Below are positions 55,401 through 64,000 of a DNA stretch of 64,000 nt, one piece after another. The translations under genes were made by a program, and so were the position numbers. How positions within the stretch are numbered: position 1 is the stretch's first letter; every line of letters starts with the position of its first letter. This stretch comes from Sarcocystis neurona. Its lineage: Eukaryota > Apicomplexa > Conoidasida > Eucoccidiorida > Sarcocystidae. The DNA lies in NCBI GenBank assembly GCA_000727475.1, contig KL647295.1, positions 484,839 through 548,838 of the forward strand, in the 5' to 3' direction. Below the pieces are notes generated by a model. It saw only the letters and a list, made by a program, of their open reading frames with translations. It was not told the origin of the DNA and searched no databases.

Positions 55401-55513
55401 GAGGACGGGGAGGACAGAGTGGCAGAAGAAGACGCAGCAGCAGACCCTTGACTGGCAGCAAATGACGAGGATGAATACCTGCTGCTGCTCTCCCAGGAAC
55501 GCTCCCCTGCCAT
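46443..55513 (-). CDS. ARF/ARL-family small GTPase with large insertions, five exons
   Basis: Exons at 55513-54507, 53899-52837, 51839-51648, 49058-48988 and 47463-46443 join in phase to 1,118 codons (1,117 aa). Donors are ACAA|GTACCA, GGAA|GTAAGC, GCAG|GTATTT and CTCG|GTAAGG. Residues 1-306 are Ala/Ser-rich with an acidic stretch. G1 is GPRHAGKT (307-314), followed by LYRFKIGNFIPTLPST. About 320 residues of Gln/Ala/Ser-rich sequence then precede G3, TVWDVCGGEGLEQRWRTL (about 671-688). Next come IFVVDS, an 18-residue insert, EAAREELLALL, G4 as ATKQDLRSA (751-759) and G5 CSAVSGEGLLQGLEWLASD. The rest is an Ala-rich tail. From WR to VVDS and from DL to CSA the spacing equals canonical ARF. ARF/ARL proteins recruit effectors at membranes. 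Departures here are the switch II Gln (Gly) and NKxD (TKQD). The KQDLR and QRKSIRVLLF context resembles ARL6, but the subfamily is open. No N-terminal myristoylation Gly. Confidence 0.8.
47464..48987 (-). other. Intron 4 of the ARL-like gene, CAG- and TA-repeat-rich
   Basis: The intron begins GTAAGG and ends gtggtgtag. It contains a CAG array (plus strand 47930-48090), TA/TCTA microsatellite (48590-48720) and a plain stretch at 48200-48560. No exon is needed here, since exons 4 and 5 join with exact ARF spacing. Confidence 0.65.
49059..51647 (-). other. Intron 3 of the ARL-like gene, pyrimidine-rich
   Basis: This 2.6-kb intron begins GTATTT and ends gttgctggtcag. Its plus strand is strongly purine-rich from 49330 to 51300 (gagaga, gaagaa, agacag), with TA/CA microsatellites at 49550-49720, 50640-50720 and 51360-51445 and a G10 run at about 50240. 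Long plus-strand frames here (Arg/Glu/Lys/Thr-rich) follow the purine bias and are not called as genes. Confidence 0.6.
51840..52836 (-). other. Intron 2 of the ARL-like gene, repeat-filled
   Basis: Begins GTAAGC and ends gctgctgcag. The part next to exon 3 (51840-52330) is CAG-rich on the plus strand, so CTG-rich on the sense strand. The rest (52400-52770) is TA microsatellite. The exact ARF spacing across the exon 2/3 junction shows that none of this is needed for the GTPase fold. Confidence 0.65.
53900..54506 (-). other. Intron 1 of the ARL-like gene, TA microsatellite
   Basis: Begins GTACCA and ends cttgtgcgcag. Most of it (54030-54410) is TATA/CATA/GTATAC microsatellite. It separates the switch I motif from the inserted low-complexity exon. 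Confidence 0.6.
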
Positions 55514-56080
55514 GCTGCTAGCCAAGTGAACCCCATCACAAATCTACCACCCCACCCACCGCCACCACGACCACCATCACCACCTTGACGCACCCCCGCA
55601 GTCCAACACTGCAGATGGCTGGCGTGTTGCTGCTGCATTCGTTTCTCCTCCTTCCCCTTCTCCTCCTCCTCTGCTGCTGCGTCGGTACGGTGCTTCTGTG
55701 CTGCAGCACGTGCTGCTCTGCGATTGCTGCCGCTGAGCCTGCTGGTCTTGCTCGCGCGGTGACTTAGTCGGGCTTCTACACGCGCTGCTGTCGCTCGCCA
55801 CTCCTGCTCTAACGCGCCTGGCCTGTTTGCTGCTCTTCGCCTATCCCATTGCTGCTGCTGTTCTGCCTTTCCACTGCTGTTCTCCCACCAGTGCTGCTGC
55901 TGCTGCGGGTGGTGCGGCAACCGGAGACGTGTACGAAAAGATGGCTGCAGCGGCTGCATGCGCCCTCGGCTCGTCCCCGGCTGCTGCAGCTCCTGCGGCA
56001 CCATTCGCAGACCCTACTGGGACCTGCTGCACCAGAAGCAGCAGATCTCACCCCCTGCTAATCACCCGGATGAACCTGCT
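55514..56080. other. CTG-rich upstream flank of the ARL-like gene
   Basis: CTG-rich plus strand with a ccacc-rich patch at 55545-55590. The minus strand has a 286-codon frame (56004-55144) that overlaps the first ARL exon in another frame; its upstream half (Gln/Arg/Glu-rich) could be a 5' exon or another gene. I cannot decide. The presumed promoter of the ARL-like gene lies here. Confidence 0.4.
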
Positions 56081-57225
56081 TCCACGTGTACATATATATA
56101 TATATATATATGTATGCATAGATATATATACAGATACACATACATACACTACACACATATATTCATATACATATCTATATATATAACGTATATGTATACG
56201 CAATTACACATGCACCTGCACAAGTGCGTGCACTTGACAATGGATATACATACACATACACGTGTATACCCTCTATATGTATACGTGCATATATATATAT
56301 TTATACATATATATTATACACATATATATATATATGTATACGCCATTAGACGTGCATCTGCACAAATGTGTGCAGTTGAGCAGTACTCCACGCGAATTCG
56401 TATGTATCTTACGGAGCCTGCAGAAGTGCACATATACCACAACACTACAGACATATATACAGAGACAGAGCAAAACAGCCTTACACGTGTGTATACATAG
56501 AAGTATATATTTATATATACGCATATACACTCTACGCAGACAGCATTTGGCGAGTCATATATCTATACCTTCACATATGTATATAGACGTGTGTGTGTCT
56601 ACCGGCAACCAACACGCCTGCATCTATGTTATATATATATATATGTAAATGTGTATATTTTACGTATCTAGTAGTCCAGCACGTAAAAGAGTTCTGTGTC
56701 TCTTCACACACACTTCGTCAATAGAAAGTGCGGCCCATCACATGTATGTGCTTCACAAGCAGTCCGTGGCCACACGGAAGTACAGAGACGTAGTAGACGG
56801 AGGCGAAGACGGCGCTGCGCCGGGACTAATGTCGTCGCGGCACGACAACAGAAGGAACGCTATTAGCCCAAACACATATATATATGGAACGCTATACACA
56901 CTGAATTAGTCTACGTATATATATGCATGCGAGGTTTATATTTGTTTTCGTAGAAGACGGGGTGATATATGGCGACGCAGACGGGCGTCTACGTCTGCTG
57001 ATCCCACCGACACACACACAGAAGCAGAAAAGGCGGCACAGGCACTACACAAGTCAATGCGTAGACAACGAGTGAGGGGTACAAACTGAGAGAAAAAGAG
57101 ACATATAATACACATATATATATATATATAGGGGGAACATACATGCATATCTCCACATATACAAGATACGGGGGGATTTACAGGCATATACATATATATA
57201 TATATATACGTAGGTACGGAAGTTG
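56081..57225. repeat. TA/CATA microsatellite block
   Basis: Dense TA microsatellite at 56085-56360, 56440-56660 and 57105-57215. A more ordinary island at 56690-56900 and 56940-57090 shows no gene. Frames here are Tyr/Ile/His/Thr-rich artefacts. Confidence 0.75.
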
Positions 57226-57242
57226 AATGGAACATGCAGAGG

Positions 57243-58238
57243 TCAGCCGCAGCCGTAGGGCAAATCTGCTTTATCCTCTGACGGCGTGCTGCTGCTGTTG
57301 CTGAGGCTGCTGCGTTGCTCCCGCACCTGCTGCTGCTTCTGCTTGCGCTGCCGTTGCTGCTCTTGATCGCGCGTTTCGCTTCTGTGTGTCCTGCGCCTGT
57401 TAGTTTTCGTTGAAGCTCGAAGGAGAACACACCGCTACTCCAGCAGCAGTGTGCGGCTGCCGCTCCGCCAGCGCCGCTACGCCGGTGGCCGCTGCTGCTG
57501 TGACTGACGCCTGCGCAGGCTGCAGCACTCCTGCTCCTGCTGCTTCTGGCATCGATAACTACAGCAGCCCCGACACTGCTGTAGTTGCTGCTGCTGCTTT
57601 CCTACACTTCCGCGCGGTTGACGTTGCAGCTGCGGCAGCGAGTTTCCCACATTCGCAGAAGCGGCTCAAGCTGCTGCTGTTGCCGTTGCTCTGCTGCTTC
57701 TGCACGTTTCTCTGCTGCTGCAGGCGTCCTGCCGCTGCTGTCGACCACACCGGATGGCTCCCTGCACGCCACTAAATACAGAAGTAGACAGCTGTGTGAC
57801 ATTCTTGGCCTTCTGCTGCTAGTTTTCTCTCCTCTTGCTGCTGCTTTCTTTCCCCTCGAGTTCCTGTGTCGCCGTTAACGTGCTGCCCCTGCTGCTGCTG
57901 GGTACCTGCTGCTGCCATTGCTTCTGTAATTCTCGCGTCTGCTGCTGCTCCCACTCTGCTGCGACGGTGTCGTCGAGACGCGGAAGCGCTGCTGCTGCTG
58001 CTATGGCGGAGCCCCGGACGCTGCTGCTGCTGCTACCGCACCACACGTGCGGAGTCTGACCTTTGACAAGTGCTGCTTCTCCTACCACCGCGTCTGCTGC
58101 GTCTTCTGCGTGTAAGCGATCCTCCGGTACTGCTGCTGTTGCTGCCGATCGGACTACGCAAACGCTTCTGGAGCTTCCCCTGCCATGCCTGCTGTTCATA
58201 ACGACTTCTTCCTGCCGCTGGTGGTGCTCCTGCAACAT
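57243..58238 (-). CDS. Candidate split gene, Gln/Arg-rich protein
   Basis: A terminal exon on the minus strand, about 57402-57243, ends TGA. It encodes a charged, non-repetitive tail: a Thr/Arg/Ser lead, DQEQQRQRKQKQQQVREQR, then SNSSSTPSEDKADLPYGCG. It has no start codon of its own; aacgaaaactaacag is a possible acceptor. Upstream on the same strand, a frame from 58238 (after gcctctcatgttgcag) reads HHQRQEEVVMNSRHG, PEDRLHAEDAADAVVGEAA and LPRLDDTVAAEWEQQQTRE. A frame at 57775-57602 contains EPLLRMWETRCRSCN. These are probably exons of one gene in which CAG is the sense repeat. Exact junctions were not resolved and no domain is recognised. Confidence 0.35.
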
Positions 58239-58239
58239 G

Positions 58240-59555
58240 AGAGGCGTATGGAGACACGGCTCTTGCTGCTGTGCTGCGCCCAGTGACTCTGCCGCATGCG
58301 CTGCTGCTGCAGGCCGGTGCGCATGCGGGCCGTGTCGTCAGGACTGAACCGCCCGGGACTTGAAAAGCGCGAGGCACAGAAGAATGGGAGAAGAGAATGC
58401 TGCCAAGTGAAGACAGCGGGAAAAAGGCGAGACAAGAAGGGGGGAGACAGAAATGGGAACGTCTTCGGCGAATTACACAGCTCTTGTATATACGCGCTGC
58501 GGGAGGAAGCACATACGAGAACACATAACGAACTGTCGATACCTGCCTAGATGTACACGTAGTTTATGTGTCTGATTACCGTGGAAGCGAGGGCGCGAAT
58601 ATCTGCATGTGTTCATATATGTGTGCTCCAGTTGGAATGTCGACAGACAGAGTGCGGCGGAAGCCAAGAGGAAAAAGTGCGGCAAGAACAGGCGAAGGGA
58701 AAGGGGAACAGAAGAAGACACGAACAAAAGAACTACACGCAAGGAGGAAGTCAAGTATTGTGTGAAGGTCGCCAGAAAGGCCACGAAAAGAATGTGTCGG
58801 GAAAAAAAAGGCGCAGAACTGCAGAGGAAGGGAGAGATGAGGATTTAAATTGGAGGGAAGGCGAGGTGAACGGGAAAAACAGCAGGAGAAAGAAAATACA
58901 CCGTCGCAGAGGCGGGAAACACCGGGAGAGGGAAAAAACGCTACGAACACGGTTACGACACGGGTTACAAAAACCCTCAACGCGAAGTATGCTCCTCACA
59001 GAAGTCCTAGGAAGGAGGAGACACGGAAGACACTGTACCTTTTTAGAAGAAATATGCAGGACCAGTAGAAATCTTCGTTTCGCGGAACGCGTGCCGCGGC
59101 GCATGCACAGAAGTCAACCGCCGGGTGTGAACAACGAAAAAGTCGGACTATACACCGTGGAGGGACTGCGGACCGGAGAAAAGGACTAAGACGAAGGACG
59201 AAAAGAGAAAGACATCAGTGAAAGCCAAAGGTGAGGGAGTGCATACGCGAGGGTTATACATACAGTCGGCCACGGACTCGGCGGAGACTTCTTCGAAGAA
59301 TAGAGGAAAACATGAACAAAAAACGTGAAAAGAAGGAAGACAGAGAGTACGAATGGCTACGCAGCTGAAGAAAGCAAGTTTAGATGCGGAAACCTGGGCG
59401 GAGACGGATCTTTATCAGGCAGACACAAAAATACAGTACACAGGACAGCGAAGAAGCTATAACAGCTGAAATGACTGCTGCTATAGCATCTCACTTCCTC
59501 CTCGTTCTCTACCGTTTCGTCATCTTCTAGGAACTCCTTTGCACTATAGACGAAA
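58240..59555. other. Purine-rich stretch, no supported gene
   Basis: From about 58360 to 59380 the plus strand is rich in GA/GAA. Its open frames (a 207-codon Arg/Lys/Glu-rich ORF at 58566-59189) and the matching minus-strand Phe/Leu/Ser frames follow this bias. I could not find a domain or a credible exon pair. Confidence 0.4.
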
Positions 59556-60894
59556 ATGGAAAAACAAGGGCCTTCTTCATTCTTCGATGCTGCAGACTCA
59601 TGCGCTGCCTACGCACGTCAAAAATCAAATAATGCAGGTCTGCGAGCCACCCTACCTGATGCTGCTGCTACTGCTGCTCCGCCACTACCGCTGCTGTGGT
59701 CGGTCACGTTCCTGCTGCAGTGGCCGTGGCGCTGCTCTCGCTTGTCCTTCCCTGCGTCTCCGTGTAGTATTCGCTTGCACGTGCTGCCCCCACTGCTCCT
59801 GTTGCAAGTAGTGTTTCTTTTCTGCTGTTGCCCTGCAATTGCACCTTGTGGTGGTGCCGCCGTTGCCATGCTGCTGCTCTGCTCTTAAAGCATTTAGCTA
59901 ACGGCTGCTACTCCACTGCTGCTGGTGCCGCTGCTCCCTCTCCAAATAATACGGCTGCAGACACGCTCTGCGTCTATGCTGTAGAGTTTTTATTACAGAT
60001 GCGCTAGCTTACTGACTCCACTTGTAACGTAGTATAGTGCTGAAGGGGCTCATGTCTTTTTAGATGAAAGCAACCTATAGGGTGAGAAGTAGGCTGGAAA
60101 CCAGGATGTGTACATGCACATCTAAATGTGTACCCATGTAAAAGTGTACATACAAACGTACGCGTGTGTTTGTATGTATATGTCTATATACACATCTATA
60201 TATACACGTGTGTATACATACGTGCTTGTATATACGAGGTGCACGGGGACTGCTTCATATACGGAATGGCAGACGAGAGAGGCACCCGCAGTAACATCAA
60301 TAGCCCTTCGAGACCTTCGCGCCCGTTGCCACTGTGACTGACTGGTAATGTTTCTGAAGCTGCTGCTGAGGCTGTTGCTCGATCGACCGAACTGCTGCTG
60401 CGCTTACTGTGCTGCTAGTAAAGGCCCGCAACACCCCGCTTGCACCTCTCGCTGCCTCTGGTCGAGCGGCGCTATTTTCACTGCTGCTACTCTCCCACTC
60501 CTCTGATAGCTGCTCCAACTGCTTCCTTCGCTGCTCTTGCAACAGCGCCTGCTGCTACTGTTGTTTTCCGCCCCGACTTCTGCTGTGGTTGCAACGCCAG
60601 CTACTGCTTCTGCTGCCTTCCTTGCTTGTGACGCTACTTCTGTCCCGCTCCTTGCTCCCACCTCTGCTTCTACGGGTGTGCCTGGTGCTTTGCTCTGGCT
60701 GTTGTTGGACGTCATATTCAAGCGCCCTTGTTGCTCCTTCTTCTACTGCAGGTGAGTGTGACGGGCATATGAATGTGCAGGCTACAAGCAGGCGCAGCAG
60801 AAGCACGCGTGGAGGAATCGCTGCAGAAAAGTCACGATGCCGTAGAAGAAAACTCTTAGAGAACTCCAAGAGCAATGATACAAAGCAGACGTAA
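59556..60894 (+). CDS. Small basic protein, two-exon candidate
   Basis: ATG at 59556 (gacgaaaATGg) opens 27 non-repetitive codons (MEKQGPSSFFDAADSCAAYA...) ending at the donor TGCAG|GTCTGC in phase 1 (59637). A good acceptor (gctccttcttctactgcag, AG at 60750-60751) starts an exon in the matching phase. That exon encodes ECDGHMNVQATSRRSRSTRG, then a basic stretch SRCRRRKLLENSKSND, ending TAA at 60894. Direct joining gives a protein of about 75 residues, basic and without transmembrane segments. The 1.1-kb intron contains CTG-rich DNA, TA microsatellite (60110-60245) and a possible minus-strand gene. Function unknown. Confidence 0.35.
60297..60715 (-). CDS. Candidate Gln/Ala-rich protein
   Basis: ATG at 60715 starts a frame reading MTSNNSQSKAPGTPVEAEVG and on through an Ala/Glu helix. 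A second minus-strand frame, ending TAA at 60297, reads EQRRKQLEQLSEEWESSSSE and ends QKHYQSVTVATGAKVSKGY. The two frames overlap and differ by one shift, so a short intron or a sequencing error near 60540-60600 would be needed to join them. CAG is the sense repeat in both, as in the other genes of this window. No domain recognised. It would lie inside the intron of the plus-strand candidate at 59556-60894. Confidence 0.3.
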
Positions 60895-63800
60895 TGTCAT
60901 CCTTGGGTTCAAATGTATCTGTGAATATGTATGCGTGTGTGTGGTGTGTGTGAGTCTACATATGAACGACGAAGGACTGATACAAGAGACACTAACGTGT
61001 GCCGTCCGTTTACACGTGCATAAGTGCACTTTTACAAGTCCGTGTAAAAGCACTGATAACTAAAAAGAAAGCGACATCAGAGGTGAAGTTACACGTCTCC
61101 CGTCTGTGGCTCTACCGACGAGCAGCGGTCAAGTAAGGACGTTCTGTGACTTATGGATTTACATGCATTTCTGTTCGCACACTGGCAAGTCTCAGGCCAA
61201 CGGAACGTCTTCCGTAACATAACCGTCTGCCCTGACGCGAAAGGGACGAACACCGGCTGACACTCAGTTGGAAAGCAAAGTGTAGACTCACTCTATGAAA
61301 CGCCGCCTCGCGACCCCTACCGGTACAGGTGCTCCTATGCATACGAGTTTCTTTGTGTAAACGCGTTCTGTACTGCCAAAGACGTAGACAGTGTACGTAG
61401 GTGTACATATACGTGTGCTTTAGTGGTGGACCTATGACAGTGACGATGTGTATTCACAGACATACCTTAAACGCATTTGCTACCTGGCGCTGTTCTGCGG
61501 CCTGCACTGCACAGGAGCAAACCTTTCCATAGTTTTTCACGCACGCAATCGTCTGTAAACGCATATAACAATATACCGTGTACATACAGCCGAACTATAC
61601 CCGTACACATACACACTGATATATACTGGGGCTTCTACATTGCACGCACAGGTCAAATATACACGTGTAAAGCTTGCATACGCGTATGTCTCTGCATAAG
61701 GAAATGAGGCACTTGTGTACCTGGAACATCGACAACTAGAGTTTCGTTAACATCTGTATCCAAATGCATGTGAATCTGGAATCGACACGGGTGAAGGTAC
61801 ACGGGAGGCAGGTATACGCACACTCGTGGCTGCGTATCTACAGCGAGAGCACAGCTTGTAGACGCACGAGCTTAAGGTCCAGTGTCCAGATAAATAATTG
61901 TGCGGGCCGAGTGAATTCTCTGTGTAGATGCGACACGTGTAGTCGTAACGTATTTGATGCAGGTTATTACCAGTACGGATTGTGTACACTGTGGACACAC
62001 CTGAGACACACGAATAGAGTTCCTCTCATATGTGCGGACCTGTGCATGCCGTCAGGCGCATTCTGGTTTGCGCAGACCTTCCCCTTCCTGGGTTGAGTGA
62101 CGTTTGAAAGCACACTGCAGCCGAGAAAACGACAGATTCCTGCACATCCTTTTTCCAATGTTCATCCTTTCTACTTAAAGAGGGGAAAGACTTCCAACGC
62201 TCAGCTTTCCTCTTCGTTGATGCTGCAAAAACGCACTTACGACTGTTACCCGTGCACACGCTTTCGTAGCTGCGTGTGTTTCCTGCAGTTAGCGCAACGC
62301 TGTATTGGGTGGGCGCGCACCCGCTGCAAATCAGTGGTAGTTGTTGATTCACCCACCGTCACCCTCCCTAGCGAACACCTGGTATCAGCTGACGCCACTG
62401 CCACAACGTCTTCTCTTGCGAAGCATAAATTCACGTACGATTTACTGCGAAGATGGCTTCGGCGACCACCTACTTGGCGGAGGAGATGAGCTACTATTTA
62501 CTTGGCTACAGAGGGGTATTCTTTCTAATCGACAGACATTCCTTATGACATGACTGTTCAAAGAAACCCTATATGTAGTAGTGAGTGACGAATTTGAGGC
62601 AAGTCACGGACGCCTCGGCCGTCGGGCGTGGAAGCACGATGATACTGCAGGCGTGCACAGTTATAACGTATGTTTGTACACCCGTGCATCTAGACAGGTA
62701 CTCAGATTTGCGCTACAGCATTACACTTCAAGCAACGTACACAGGCGGGAATGTACACGTGTCAGGGCGTACACCTACGTGTACTTCTTTTGAAGATAGA
62801 GAGAGCAAAATGAGAAGTCTGTACACAATGGTGGTCGTATGTGCGTACGTGCAAAAATGTGCTGGCCGCTTTACCACAGGCAACCACAGGTGTACGTCCG
62901 TTACGTAAGTAAGATGTACAAACATGGTTGTTTAGTGCTACTGGTGTACCGACATGCAATCCAGGTGCACACATTGAAATGTGCAGAACTACTTTCACAC
63001 TAATATGCGTACAAGTGTGTATGCATATCCGTGCACGTCTCTATACAGAGACGGGGTCGGACACCCCTACTATGAGCGTATGTGTCTACACGTACGCAAG
63101 TGTATACACATGCAAACATAGCAAGACACTTCCACTCCACACGCAGGTGCAGTAGCTTGTGCAAGTTTAAACAAAGTGAAGTAAAGGAGCTGCATGCAGT
63201 CGTCCAGAGAATGACTGTCAAAATATAGTTACTTGAAACGCTAGACGAGAAAGTAGCAGTACAGTGTCTCTGTTTCCACAACGCAGTAGTAAGCTACTCA
63301 GAAACGAGGAAGGCTCTACTCTGTACCTTACGGTTACACTACACTACATTATTATTTGTATTGATGCAACGACATGAAAGCATCCTTATGAACGTATTTC
63401 GGAAGCCAGAGTGAAATCGATTTGTGCTGAAAGACAGACTAGGGAAGAAGCCAGAAGCTACCAGCTCTTCTTCTGCTCATAGATTTTGGTGTCGCTGCAG
63501 GCGGAGAGACACATAGAAAGAGTATTAGTTGGAAGGGACAGATAACATGTACGGGAGGAAGTACACAGACGGATACAGTTTGCGTGCAGACAGGGTGTAC
63601 ACATGCGGTACGTACACTGTCGCAGTATAAATGTGCGCAGTTTGAGTATGCGCGCAGCACATGTCTACACGGCTGCGGTACACGTGCCTGCAGGCTGGAT
63701 GCGCGCGACGTAACGTGACGGCAGTATTTTTGCATTCATGCAGTTTGCATGCAGCACGTGTCCTCTCAGTGTGTATACACGCTGTACGTACAGCGCGTCC

Positions 63801-64000
63801 AAACGCTATGCGTGTCCTGTGCATAAAGTGTGCACGCAGGTGGGCAGTGTACACGCGGAGTCAGATGGTGCACGCAAAGAATGCGCACGCAGGACCTACT
63901 TGTAACGTGTGAAACTGTAGCGGTGGTTTGGTGCGTAGCGCACAGGCGCGCAATTCTGAAATATAATAGCTGCGCCTCACGCAGAACATGAGAGGGCCTG
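60895..64000. other. Single-copy stretch, no supported gene
   Basis: CAG-free DNA with many TACGTA/GTGTAC/CACGTG words. The better frames are plus 61764-62096, plus 62097-62489 (ending KHKFTYDLLRRWLRRPPTWR) and minus 62352-62026 (STKRKAERWKSFPSLSRKD). They overlap each other on opposite strands and none has a domain, so I list none as a gene. Confidence 0.4.

Noticed and set aside
1..64000. CRISPR arrays, transposons, LTRs, rRNA or tRNA genes.
   Set aside because: The repeats are simple microsatellites and trinucleotide runs without unique spacers. I found no reverse transcriptase, integrase or transposase motifs and no rRNA-like sequence. tRNA genes were looked for only by eye, so a tRNAscan-SE run would be needed to exclude them fully.

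Overview
The window looks like nuclear DNA of a coccidian apicomplexan, most probably an Eimeria species. The argument is compositional: very dense CAG/CTG trinucleotide blocks that read as poly-Gln, poly-Ala or poly-Ser inside long open frames, kilobases of alternating TA/TG/ACGTA microsatellite between them, and split genes with GT..AG introns. I see no rRNA, tRNA, CRISPR array, operon or bacterial-type signal. Because CAG repeats contain no stop codon in any of their six frames, a long ORF is weak evidence here. I rely on non-repeat segments, domain motifs and splice-phase agreement.

Layout. (1) 1-540 is TA-rich microsatellite; 541-2330 is CTG-rich DNA. (2) 2334-12110, minus strand, is one uninterrupted ~9.8 kb frame for a ~3,260-residue Gln/Ala-rich protein. 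It contains scattered helical segments resembling the heptatricopeptide (HPR) repeats of apicomplexan organellar RNA-binding proteins. (3) 12.1-15.9 kb is mixed, unassigned DNA. (4) 16.0-17.35 kb, plus strand, is a probable Ala/Ser/Gln/Glu-rich protein. (5) 17.5-21.2 kb holds microsatellite, a CTG minisatellite and a charged plus-strand terminal exon. (6) 21.2-42 kb is a nearly CAG-free island with an assembly gap at 31660-32147. It carries two related minus-strand four-helix membrane protein genes (27.9-30.8 and 36.1-36.5 kb), a signal-peptide exon, and several isolated exon candidates. (7) 42.5-42.8 kb encodes a small secreted Cys-rich protein candidate. (8) 46443-55513, minus strand, is a five-exon gene for an ARF/ARL-family GTPase. 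(9) 57.2-60.9 kb holds three small split-gene candidates, and 61-64 kb is single-copy DNA without a gene I can support.

The strongest result is the ARL-like gene. All five exons join in phase to 1,117 codons. The G1, G3, G4 and G5 elements fall in order, and across the two junctions that can be compared (exons 2/3 and 4/5) the spacing is exactly that of ordinary ARF proteins. The GTPase domain is nevertheless interrupted by ~320 residues of low-complexity sequence just after switch I, and it lacks the usual switch II Gln and the Asn of NKxD. The genes do not form a pathway. What unites the window is its repeat ecology: CAG repeats expand inside genes and their introns, TA microsatellite lies between and within them, and compact repeat-free genes encode small membrane or secreted proteins.
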